A DNA stretch of 16,356 nt from Bdellovibrionaceae bacterium UBA6776 (GTDB taxonomy: Bacteria; Bdellovibrionota; Bdellovibrionia; Bdellovibrionales; UBA1609): positions 1 through 16,356 of the forward strand of contig DKGG01000021.1 of assembly GCA_002453155.1 (NCBI GenBank), read 5' to 3'. Shown here one piece after another: positions 1-6,664 of the stretch. The position numbers and the translations under genes are program-made. Position 1 is the stretch's first letter, and each line of letters opens with the position of its first letter. The notes below the pieces were generated by a model. The model saw only the letters and a list, made by a program, of their open reading frames with translations. It was not told the origin of the DNA and did not search any database.

Positions 1-22
1 AAGCTACATCCAGTCTTAACTC

Positions 23-93
23 CGCCAAAAGGTACCTGCTTCCTTTTCCGATATGCACCGCGTATCGGAAAAGGAAGCAGGTACCTTTTGGCG
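23..93. repeat. Perfect 31-bp inverted repeat (long hairpin; bidirectional terminator or REP-like element)
   Basis: Positions 23-53 and 63-93 are exact reverse complements (31 of 31), separated by 9 nt. Inside the loop a G-U pair and two G-C pairs could extend the stem to 34 bp around a 3-nt loop. Each arm contains a GGTACC core flanked by A4 or T4 tracts, so either strand reads A-tract, GC-containing stem, U-tract, which is the layout of a bidirectional intrinsic terminator. The right arm abuts the TAA (94-96) of the minus-strand CBS gene. The length and perfect identity exceed what termination needs, so a dispersed palindromic repeat family is an alternative. The same core does not recur in the rest of this window. 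Confidence 0.85.
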
Positions 94-537
94 TTAGGGG
101 GTGGGGATTTTTTTGCCGTGGTGGGATTCGACGATCATGCGCAGGACGGCTCCGCGGGTGACCAATCCGACCACCACGTGGTTTTCATTCAAGATCGGAA
201 TGCGGTGGATTTTGTGTTTCATAAAAAGTTGATAGGCCAATTGAAAGGGGTCGGTTTGTTTGAGCGAAATCATCTTGTCCGCAGGAGTCAGTTCTTTCAA
301 GCAGTGGCCCACTTCCGCATCACTTCCAAAATGAGCCAAGAGTTGAAGCAGAGCTCCCTCTCCAATGATGCTGATCAACCGACCGCCCATATCGACCAAT
401 GGTGCCCCACTGATCTTTCGTGCGATGAACAGCTCGGCAATTTCCCACAGCTTCATCTTAGGGGTGAGCGCGGTCACCGTGGTGGTCATTACGTCTTTGA
501 TCAAGACTTGGGATTTTTTTGCAGCTGCTGAGTCCAT
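94..537 (-). CDS. Tandem CBS-domain protein
   Basis: This 147-aa protein is essentially two CBS motifs: one at about residues 13-70 (starting VLIKDVMTTTVTAL) and one at about 85-140 (ending VVVGLVTRGAVLRMI). CBS pairs form a Bateman module that binds adenine nucleotides and usually regulates a partner enzyme, channel or kinase. No catalytic domain, signal peptide or membrane segment is visible, so it is probably a free-standing cytoplasmic sensor whose partner is not evident here. The ATG at 537 has no clear Shine-Dalgarno. A GATAAT hexamer (543-548 on the minus strand) ends only 5 nt before the ATG, so the transcript may be leaderless, although the matching -35 is poor. The stop codon touches the long palindrome at 23-93. 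Confidence 0.88.
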   Translation of the reverse strand: MDSAAAKKSQVLIKDVMTTTVTALTPKMKLWEIAELFIARKISGAPLVDMGGRLISIIGEGALLQLLAHFGSDAEVGHCLKELTPADKMISLKQTDPFQLAYQLFMKHKIHRIPILNENHVVVGLVTRGAVLRMIVESHHGKKIPTP

Positions 538-634
538 ACTTTATTATCGGTTAATTTTGAGCGCCCCAAAAGAGCCATCCCAGTCTGAGCCCATGCAACT
601 GGACCAAAGGCACCTTCTGCAAAATTTCTAAAAT

Positions 635-1426
635 CTAAAGGGAGTGCAAGTACAAGCTGACAAAGTAAAAACAAGGATAGGCACTCAGCCAACTCCAAAA
701 AAAGCGATTGAGTCCAAACAGGTAAACATTCCCCAAATGAAAAAGTCCTGCGAAGCCAATAAATCCCAATGACATAGATGGAGACAAAACACTCAATGGA
801 AACAAAACTTCAAAGAGCAACACCATCCACGTCAAAACAAACATGACCCCTGGTGCCTGAGCTAAAAAACGACTCACTCGATTTTGTTGATAACTGGGAT
901 TGTTCACAAAATCTGTTAGCGCAGTGCCGGATCTCCATGAGGGCTCCAGCACTTTTAAGTAACCAGCCTTAAAATAGGAAAGAGACAATTGAAACGAGAT
1001 GTATGAGAGAGCTCCCATCACCACATAAAAGTTTTCGGGAAAAGCAAAAGCCAAGGTGCATCCACCCAGGACAATCACATTCATGTAGTCACTTCCCCCA
1101 TTAAAGGTTCCCCGCCAGCGAATCAAAGTTACAAAGTGAAGAACTAAAAGAAAAAGCAGCAAAGCAAAGTGAGCTTTAAAAAACAGCGCGACGCCCGCAA
1201 CAATTCGAATCACATTCCAAATGAAAAACATTCGTGGCCTCATAAAGAGTCCAAAAACGGAGGCTAAGATTTGACTGGAAGAGGACAACTCCTTTTTGAG
1301 GTCGACCCATTTCCAAATTCCAGAATCCGAGTAGGTCTTATAGAGAGCGAGAAATTCCAAAGACTGAACCACCGCAAGGATTCCACAAAGTCGGGCACTC
1401 AGTCCCAAGGCCTCAAGCATGGTCAT
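635..1426 (-). CDS. HTTM-domain multi-pass membrane protein
   Basis: This 263-aa, very hydrophobic protein has about six to eight likely membrane segments (roughly 12-30, 68-84, 88-104, 113-130, 132-152, 193-215, 218-238 and 240-262). Residues 151-170 (a YFKAG...KVLEPSWRSGTAL-type block) match the loop typical of HTTM proteins, the membrane family that includes vitamin K-dependent gamma-carboxylase. Bacterial HTTM proteins mostly have no known substrate. The C-terminal lumenal domain of true carboxylases is absent, so carboxylase activity should not be assumed. The start overlaps the end of the upstream 145-aa gene by 14 nt, indicating translational coupling. ATG at 1426 and ATG at 1420 are both possible starts. 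It is the last gene of a three-gene minus-strand operon. Confidence 0.72.
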   Translation of the reverse strand: MTMLEALGLSARLCGILAVVQSLEFLALYKTYSDSGIWKWVDLKKELSSSSQILASVFGLFMRPRMFFIWNVIRIVAGVALFFKAHFALLLFLLVLHFVTLIRWRGTFNGGSDYMNVIVLGGCTLAFAFPENFYVVMGALSYISFQLSLSYFKAGYLKVLEPSWRSGTALTDFVNNPSYQQNRVSRFLAQAPGVMFVLTWMVLLFEVLFPLSVLSPSMSLGFIGFAGLFHLGNVYLFGLNRFFWSWLSAYPCFYFVSLYLHSL

Positions 1427-1850
1427 GGGAAATCTCGTAGATCGGGGATTTCATAAAATCTTCGCCAATCCCATTCGGATCCGAAAGAGGATGTACAGAA
1501 ATTTGAAATTGATAACGTCGCATTTGGGGATTTTGTGTCTTCAATTCGAAAGCCACCATATTTTTAACAACTTGATAGGATGGCAAGGCTTCTACCGAAT
1601 CAGGAGAGGTGTTTTCCAATTCATTGATGTCCGTCAGCAAGTGATGAAGGCTGTTGTGACAGGCGTGCAAATAATTGTTGTGAGGGTTCCAAAAAAGATT
1701 TTTCACGCTTCTTCTTAGGGGAGGTAAAACTGTCTTCCAGGAATCCTCAGAGTTATCGCCGTCACGGGCACTCAATCGAATCTCTGGGGTGACATCGACA
1801 AAAAAGACCCAAGCTGGCAAAAGTGCTCTGAGAAAAAATCCCCAATTCAT
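1413..1850 (-). CDS. Small membrane-anchored protein of unknown function, paired with HTTM protein
   Basis: I choose the ATG at 1850 (145 aa). It lies 4 nt after the stop of the upstream cytochrome-like gene and has an AGGAAAG Shine-Dalgarno about 11 nt upstream. An in-frame GTG at 1877 would give 154 aa but would overlap the upstream gene and lacks a better ribosome site. The N-terminus (MNWGFFLRALLPAWVFFVDV) is a short hydrophobic or amphipathic segment and the rest is soluble, with aromatic-rich and Asn/His-rich stretches such as NPHNNYLHACHNSLHHLL. I do not recognise a named domain. Its position between a haem lipoprotein and an HTTM protein, with overlapping ends, suggests the three work together. 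It could be an inner-membrane-anchored periplasmic or cytoplasmic accessory subunit. Confidence 0.7.
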   Translation of the reverse strand: MNWGFFLRALLPAWVFFVDVTPEIRLSARDGDNSEDSWKTVLPPLRRSVKNLFWNPHNNYLHACHNSLHHLLTDINELENTSPDSVEALPSYQVVKNMVAFELKTQNPQMRRYQFQISVHPLSDPNGIGEDFMKSPIYEISHDHA

Positions 1851-1854
1851 AAAT

Positions 1855-3057
1855 TTAGTGGCTTTCCTGCCGAACACGATCTCCGAAATCCAACATGGAA
1901 TCTTCCATTTGTTTCAACAAGATGTTCTCTTGATCGTTTGCAAGAGTTTCCAATTCTTGCAACTCCCGATCGATTTTCTTTTTTCGCTCTTCGGGAAGTG
2001 TGCTGTAGGAACCCGATTTTAAACGGGAAGCCAAATTTGTGTAGCAGGATTTCGCAACTTTGGAATTGGGAATGTCACGGATACACCTCTTATAGAAAGC
2101 CTCATAGGCATGATTGGGATAGATAGGGTTCAAAGAGTTGTAAGTCACACCTAAGTAAAAGAGCGCTTGAAAATAAGATTCATCCCGTTCCTGACTCTGA
2201 GCCAAGATATGATGCAAATTTTCAGAGGCCACCATAAGTTCAGGAAAAGCCATTTTCAAATCGGAGTGCTTTAATGAGGCTTTCAAAAGATCTCGAATTT
2301 GATCCATAGAAGCAGGATTTTCTCCAAAGTAAATTTTCGAACTCCATAGGGGATAGGATTGAACCCAGGCTTTTACATCTTTGGTCCATGGAGTTTTCTT
2401 TCGTGAAGACTCCAAATAAAATTGAAAAAGCCGTTTGGCTTCTTTGGGATCTCGCTCAATTCGAATCAAAATGTTGGCCGCGTTGACCAAGGCATGAAAG
2501 CGCTCTTTCTCTTCTGTGGATCGATGAATCACCGCTCTTGCTCGATCCACCCCTTGATCATACTGTCTGAGAGCAAACAAATAAGAAACTTCCACTGCGG
2601 GATTAAGGGGGCCTGTGACCAAGGGGTTTGCAAGATGCAAATCCGTTCGCCCGTTGGCCGTGCGGCTGTGACAACTGATGCAATAGTTGGGAGTTTGATT
2701 GAGGATTGGCCGGGCCAAGTAGTCTTTGTGGTCCGCCAAAGTTACCAACGCCAAATCCAAATCTGCGGAAAATGCTTGGACGTTGTAAGAAAAAAGAGGG
2801 TCCGCCATATTTTGTGCACGCTCTTCATGAAAGGCCATCAAGGTTTTTTTGAGCTTCTGAGTGTCCTCCAGTAAAACCTGGCGCTGCTCTGGATTCTCAA
2901 AGGTTTCATCCTTCCCATTGAGTGCCAGAACTTGCTCAAATTGGAGAACCAATTCGTGCATGGTGGGTCGCCACGGGGTGGTCTCGGTTTTTAGGGGTTT
3001 GTCCGAGCAAGCGAGAAGCATTAAAAATAACAAGTGCACGTAGGCAAAGCGTCGCAT
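1855..3057 (-). CDS. Lipoprotein with CxxCH c-type haem motif and helical repeats
   Basis: This 400-aa protein begins with a lipoprotein signal peptide (LMLLAC, predicted lipidated Cys17). A single CISCH motif at residues 126-130, within NYCISCHSR, is the covalent c-type haem attachment signature, so it is probably a monohaem envelope cytochrome. The first domain (about 30-145) is helical with many charged residues. The region from about 145 to 350 looks like TPR-type helical hairpins, with spaced Ala, Leu and Tyr residues and segments such as QALFYLGVTYNSLNPIYPNHAYEAF (written here in part only as a descriptor of a repeat unit). The C-terminus is highly charged and coiled-coil-like. The ATG at 3057 has an AGGA Shine-Dalgarno 9 nt upstream. 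It is the first gene of the operon that ends with the HTTM protein. An electron-transfer or redox-sensing role is inference; the partner oxidoreductase is not in view. Confidence 0.78.
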   Translation of the reverse strand: MRRFAYVHLLFLMLLACSDKPLKTETTPWRPTMHELVLQFEQVLALNGKDETFENPEQRQVLLEDTQKLKKTLMAFHEERAQNMADPLFSYNVQAFSADLDLALVTLADHKDYLARPILNQTPNYCISCHSRTANGRTDLHLANPLVTGPLNPAVEVSYLFALRQYDQGVDRARAVIHRSTEEKERFHALVNAANILIRIERDPKEAKRLFQFYLESSRKKTPWTKDVKAWVQSYPLWSSKIYFGENPASMDQIRDLLKASLKHSDLKMAFPELMVASENLHHILAQSQERDESYFQALFYLGVTYNSLNPIYPNHAYEAFYKRCIRDIPNSKVAKSCYTNLASRLKSGSYSTLPEERKKKIDRELQELETLANDQENILLKQMEDSMLDFGDRVRQESH

Positions 3058-3070
3058 TTTATCATTTCCT

Positions 3071-3099
3071 TTGTTCGTGAGATGGCCCTATTTTATAGT
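3071..3099 (+). promoter_or_regulatory. Candidate promoter for glutathione peroxidase (probably leaderless transcript)
   Basis: TTGTTC (3071-3076), a 17-nt spacer and TATAGT (3094-3099) fit a housekeeping-sigma layout with a strong -10 and a weak -35. The -10 ends 8 nt before the ATG at 3108 and there is no Shine-Dalgarno, so transcription would begin at or next to the start codon. The motif sits in the 50-bp gap between divergent genes. Confidence 0.45.
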
Positions 3100-3107
3100 T
3101 AGTCCTT

Positions 3108-3671
3108 ATGAAGGGTCAATTTTTCATCCGAAACTCATATAAGTTGGGACTGCTTGGTCTCATTTCGTTTTTTACCTTTTCAGCTTTTGGAGGTCCAGTT
3201 TTGTCAAAATCCATCTCTTCCATCGACGGCAAGCCTCTTTCCTTGGATCAATATCCCGCCAAAGCCTATTTGATTGTGAACATCGCAACTCAATGTGGCT
3301 ACACCAAGCAATTGAAAGGTCTTGAAGACCTTTATTTGAAATACAAAGATCAAGGTCTCGTTGTCTTGGGCATTCCCAGCAATGATTTTGGTGGGCAAAC
3401 TCCAGAAAAAGACTCAGAGGTGCTGAAATTTTGCAAAGTCAATTATGGAGTGACCTTTCCCCTGACAGAAAAAGTTTCCGTCAAAGGAGAAAATACTCAT
3501 CCCTTCGTGAAGGAGCTTTTGAATCAAGAGCAATCTCCGAAGGACATTCAATGGAACTTTGAAAAATTTCTGTTGAATTCAAAAGGTGAGAGGGTGGCTC
3601 GGTTTCTTTCTGCAGTGACTCCAGATTCCCCAGAAATTCAATCTGCCATTGAAAAGCAGATTCAACCTTAA
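3108..3671 (+). CDS. Exported glutathione peroxidase family thiol peroxidase
   Basis: This 187-aa protein has a hydrophobic signal segment at about residues 10-28 followed by a complete glutathione peroxidase fold. The catalytic tetrad is visible: Cys63 in NIATQCGYT, Gln97 in FGGQTP, and Trp149-Asn150 in WNFEKFLL. It is a Cys-type, not selenocysteine-type, enzyme. Such bacterial enzymes reduce hydrogen peroxide or lipid hydroperoxides and usually take electrons from thioredoxin-like partners rather than glutathione. The signal peptide places it in the periplasm, where it would need a periplasmic thiol donor. Cleavage after AFG, or retention as an inner-membrane anchor, cannot be separated by eye. 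The gene is divergent from the haem lipoprotein with only 50 bp between starts, so shared control is plausible. Confidence 0.93.
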   Translation: MKGQFFIRNSYKLGLLGLISFFTFSAFGGPVLSKSISSIDGKPLSLDQYPAKAYLIVNIATQCGYTKQLKGLEDLYLKYKDQGLVVLGIPSNDFGGQTPEKDSEVLKFCKVNYGVTFPLTEKVSVKGENTHPFVKELLNQEQSPKDIQWNFEKFLLNSKGERVARFLSAVTPDSPEIQSAIEKQIQP

Positions 3672-3783
3672 AAGTTTGAAGTTTTATTCACATTTTCTTA
3701 AATCTTGACTCAGTCATGTCAGATCTTCCTTCGGTTAAAATGGATGCAAAGCAATCTAAAGTTTCAACCTAAAGGAGTGACAC

Positions 3784-4902
3784 ATGAATCGAAAAATAAA
3801 AGATCTGATCCAAATTCAGGAATCTCCTAAAGTTTCTCTTTTTCTTGAGTGGAAAAGCATGGGGCACAATTTTGATGAATTTAGAATCTGGCTGAGAAAC
3901 ATTCAAAGTGAGATGAGTCGAAAAGATTTAAAGGTTCCTGAATCCATTTTGACAATTATGGAAGACGCCAAGGTCTTTGGGAGAGAGTTGAAAATTCAAG
4001 ATCACTTAAGACTTGGAGACAAATACGGAGCCTTCTATTTTTCAGGAAATCATCAAATGGCTTTTAATACGCACTTTCGAAGCAAAGATCAGTTTTTTCT
4101 GGATGATCAATTTTTTGTCCTCCCACTTTTAAAATCGCCGGAGACCTTTCCGGTTTTGGCATTGAGTGTTCATTTGGATCAAGTCCGCGCCTTTCAGGTG
4201 GACCACTACCACGACGTCGCGGAGATCACCTCAGCCTTTGAGTTTCCGGAATCTCCAGTGATTGAGGGAAGGGAGCGCATGTCCGAGCAACGTTCTCACA
4301 ATTTTTCAGGCCGAAATGCCAGTGAAGTTGCACAGGATCATGACGAGGAAATGGTTCGAAGATACATGTCAGAGATTGCCGACGAGGTTTTGCGAAATTT
4401 TGAATATATCCCTCGAGTTCATCTTTTTGGATCTCCAAAAGTCACTCATGTTTTGGAAGATCAGTTGAAAAAACGCAATCGAAAGGCCCAGGTTGAGTCT
4501 CACTCTTACATCACCTCATCAAAGGCTCCCGAAATCAGAAAGGCCATCCAAGAAATGGTTTCAACCCGAGAAAATTTTGAAAGTTTCAAAGATTTAAAGT
4601 CCTTTCGGACCGAACCCGTCACAGACCTCAAGGAAGTCATTTGGAGCCAGGAGATGGGCAATTTGGCTCGCCTCCACATCAATCAGTTCTGGTTGAGTGA
4701 TGCTCTTGGCAAAGGGGAGGATCTGGCCTCTTTAAAAGCTTTAAATCGCTTTGTGGTGAGTTGTTTGGACGGAGGAGTGGATGTGCAGTTGTCCGCGAAT
4801 ATGGAAGATTTGATTGCCGGGGAACTTCGAGGCCAAAGAGTGCGACCCCCTCAGTTTTTTGAAAATCCTTCCTTGGAGATGATGGAACAGCTCAAGTACT
4901 GA
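3784..4902 (+). CDS. baeRF-family protein (bacterial archaeo-eukaryotic release factor-like)
   Basis: This 372-aa soluble protein has the pattern of the baeRF families: an N-terminal region with VSLFLEW (17-23), then the strand-rich core FPVLALSVHLDQVRAF (122-137) typical of the eRF1 middle-like fold, a charged HDEEMVRRYMSEIADEV helix (about 186-202), and a C-terminal domain resembling the eRF1 domain 3 fold. Bacterial members are predicted from their relationship to eRF1 and Pelota to act on ribosomes, for example in rescue or under stress, but I cannot see the residues that would settle peptidyl-tRNA hydrolysis. There is no GGQ motif. The ATG has an AAAGGAG Shine-Dalgarno 6 nt upstream. The gene is monocistronic or weakly linked to the following lipoprotein gene, with a hairpin between them. 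Confidence 0.7.
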   Translation: MNRKIKDLIQIQESPKVSLFLEWKSMGHNFDEFRIWLRNIQSEMSRKDLKVPESILTIMEDAKVFGRELKIQDHLRLGDKYGAFYFSGNHQMAFNTHFRSKDQFFLDDQFFVLPLLKSPETFPVLALSVHLDQVRAFQVDHYHDVAEITSAFEFPESPVIEGRERMSEQRSHNFSGRNASEVAQDHDEEMVRRYMSEIADEVLRNFEYIPRVHLFGSPKVTHVLEDQLKKRNRKAQVESHSYITSSKAPEIRKAIQEMVSTRENFESFKDLKSFRTEPVTDLKEVIWSQEMGNLARLHINQFWLSDALGKGEDLASLKALNRFVVSCLDGGVDVQLSANMEDLIAGELRGQRVRPPQFFENPSLEMMEQLKY

Positions 4903-4918
4903 AGTTTTTCCTTGAGAG

Positions 4919-4955
4919 GTGTGAACCCTTCGCCTAAATTTTAGGAGATTCACAC
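4919..4955 (+). promoter_or_regulatory. Nested inverted repeat between baeRF and lipoprotein genes
   Basis: The outer arms GTGTGAA (4919-4925) and TTCACAC (4949-4955) enclose inner arms CCTAAA (4933-4938) and TTTAGG (4940-4945), giving a stem with an internal loop. It lies 16 nt after the baeRF stop and ends 15 nt before the next ATG. There is no U-tract, so an operator or a 5' UTR structure is more likely than an intrinsic terminator. The 8-nt TGAGAGGT occurs at 4913-4920 and again at 4959-4966, the second copy being the Shine-Dalgarno of the next gene. Confidence 0.4.
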
Positions 4956-4970
4956 TTATGAGAGGTCAAA

Positions 4971-5618
4971 ATGAACTCTAAATTCTCAATTTATTTAGGA
5001 ATGGGCGCCATTCTACTGACTGGCGTCTTAGGGTGTAGTGACATTGGTTCTCAAGGAAAAAGAGGAGTGGTGCCGAACACGCCCTCCGGGAACGAAAAAC
5101 CTGGACAGCCTAGCCTGAGTGGAAAGACCTCGAAGGAAGTTCTGGATATCAAATACAAGAAGGCAAATTTGCTTTGCCGCGTTTGGATTCAAAACTCTTC
5201 GGACATTGACCCTTCAATCGCCCCTCAAGGAGAAGCATCCATTGCACTTTCCGATGAAAAACTCTTAGAAACCCCTTTGTCCTTTGAAGGGGATCGTTTG
5301 GGATTTTTACTCACTTCAAATTTTAAGGTGAAGTCTTTTGAGATCTCCAGTTACACCTATGAAGACAAATCCCAAAAGCCCGTGGTGAAAGAGTACAGTC
5401 CACTGATTAAAATTTCCCATGATGCGACTTTAAGGGTTTCCTTTGAGGGGGGAGAGTCCTTAAAAATGGACTTTGCAAAAGGAGATTTTGTCATTCTTGA
5501 GGGAATCCCAACCGAGGTGGGTCAAATGCAGATCGAGCGCAGTTCTGATGGCACCGTTCGAAAAATTCTGCTTCAGTGTGACCTTGACTACGAACTCAAC
5601 GACCGCTTTAAAAATTAA
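4971..5618 (+). CDS. Lipoprotein of unknown function
   Basis: The 215-aa protein starts with a lipoprotein signal peptide whose lipobox is GVLGC (Cys22), followed by a flexible Gly/Pro/Ser/Lys linker to about residue 55. The globular part (about 56-215) looks beta-rich, with alternating hydrophobic and charged residues, and has two cysteines (Cys69 in NLLCRVW and Cys203 in LLQCDLD) that could form a disulfide linking the first and last strands. There is no Asp at +2, so it is more likely outer- than inner-membrane retained by the enterobacterial rule, which may not hold here. I recognise no domain. The ATG is 4 nt after an AGAGGT ribosome site. The gene ends 24 bp from the convergent methyltransferase gene. 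Confidence 0.85.
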   Translation: MNSKFSIYLGMGAILLTGVLGCSDIGSQGKRGVVPNTPSGNEKPGQPSLSGKTSKEVLDIKYKKANLLCRVWIQNSSDIDPSIAPQGEASIALSDEKLLETPLSFEGDRLGFLLTSNFKVKSFEISSYTYEDKSQKPVVKEYSPLIKISHDATLRVSFEGGESLKMDFAKGDFVILEGIPTEVGQMQIERSSDGTVRKILLQCDLDYELNDRFKN

Positions 5619-5642
5619 TTTTGCTCCGAGATCGAACTTGAG

Positions 5643-6539
5643 TCAGGAAGTTTTCTGGATGGCGGAAAAATAAATAGGGCCATAGCCTTGAGTGTCGGGC
5701 AAGATGATCCAGCCCAGTTCAGTTTGTTCAAGGCCCACAGATTTTTCCAAAGCGTTTTTGGTGGATTCTGAAAACACGTCTGATGCTGCTTTTACGAAAT
5801 CTTTTTTCTTCTTTAAAAATCGTCGAACAACCTCATCATTTTCCACCGGGTTGATGCTGCAGGTGGAATAAACAATTCGAGCCTCGGTCTGGGCACACAA
5901 AAGGGCCGCACACAGCAATGTGTATTGCTTCATGGCCAAAGATTTCGATCGTTTCAAGCTCCACTCGGAAGTTTTCCCTGAATGAATTTGATGTCTCTCA
6001 CCAGAACAGGGGGCATCGACTAAAATTTTTGAAAACTCTTTGGGATGAAAAAAACCAAATTTAGTTCCATCTTTGTTTCGTAGGGAAAATCGCTGGTGAA
6101 TTTCTTGGGGCGAGTACTGCTCTAAAACCTTTCGAAGTCGTGTGACTCGTGCCGGAGAAGAATCATTGGAAAGCAAATGGCCCTGCTCTCCCAGTTGAGA
6201 AAGCAATCCCAAAGATTTTCCGCCAGGAGCTGCGCACAGGTCTAAGACCTGGTCTTCGGGATGAACCTGAAGAGCGAGGACCGGCGCCAAGGAAGCTGGA
6301 TCCATAATGTAATTTTGCAAGTGCCCCGCGGAAGATCGGGATTGTGACTGTTCTGGATTTGAATACACATGATTGCCGGGGGACAAAAGCCCCTCAAAAG
6401 CCCCGTCCAAAGCCATGTTGGATTTATGGGAAAATGGCGAGAAACAGATTTGCTTTTCAGGAGAATTCAAATGCTTTGAAAGCCCTTCCCAACGGGAGCC
6501 ATAGAGATTTGAAAAATAGGAATTGAAATCAGCCTTCAT
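5643..6539 (-). CDS. NSUN4-like RsmB/NOP2/Sun family RNA m5C methyltransferase
   Basis: This 298-aa SAM-dependent methyltransferase carries all key family motifs: motif I VLDLCAAPGGKS (98-109), motif IV LVDAPCSGERH (173-183, Cys178, product release) and motif VI VYSTCSINPVEND (223-235, Cys227, the nucleophile). It would make 5-methylcytosine in RNA. The flanking sequence resembles mitochondrial NSUN4 more than bacterial RsmB or RsmF: a MDPASLAPVLAL helix before motif I, NDSSPARVTRL after it, and a short C-terminal GYGPIYFSAIQKT strand. It lacks the NusB-like N-terminus of RsmB and the PUA-like C-terminus of RsmF. NSUN4 methylates small-subunit rRNA, so a 16S rRNA target is plausible. The Shine-Dalgarno is weak. 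The gene is divergent from the OmpA lipoprotein gene. Confidence 0.88.
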   Translation of the reverse strand: MKADFNSYFSNLYGSRWEGLSKHLNSPEKQICFSPFSHKSNMALDGAFEGLLSPGNHVYSNPEQSQSRSSAGHLQNYIMDPASLAPVLALQVHPEDQVLDLCAAPGGKSLGLLSQLGEQGHLLSNDSSPARVTRLRKVLEQYSPQEIHQRFSLRNKDGTKFGFFHPKEFSKILVDAPCSGERHQIHSGKTSEWSLKRSKSLAMKQYTLLCAALLCAQTEARIVYSTCSINPVENDEVVRRFLKKKKDFVKAASDVFSESTKNALEKSVGLEQTELGWIILPDTQGYGPIYFSAIQKTS

Positions 6540-6664
6540 TGAGATCTTTTAATTTTATTCACACTCTCTAGACAATTCAAAGACCCATTAAGACACATCG
6601 CAGCCTTATCCTACACACTCAAAGCATTCATAAAATCCAAATGAACCTTGAGGAGGTAAAACTT

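Noticed and set aside
1..19. Possible end of a plus-strand gene (codons ending in TAA at 17-19).
   Set aside because: Only five codons are visible, so coding cannot be told from chance; mentioned only as context for the palindrome.
88..531. Plus-strand open frame of 147 codons opposite the CBS gene.
   Set aside because: It is antisense to a protein with clear CBS motifs, has no ribosome site and no recognisable domain.
3705..3741. TTGACT and TAAAAT as a promoter for the baeRF gene.
   Set aside because: The spacer is 25 nt, too long for a housekeeping promoter; no better -35 was found.
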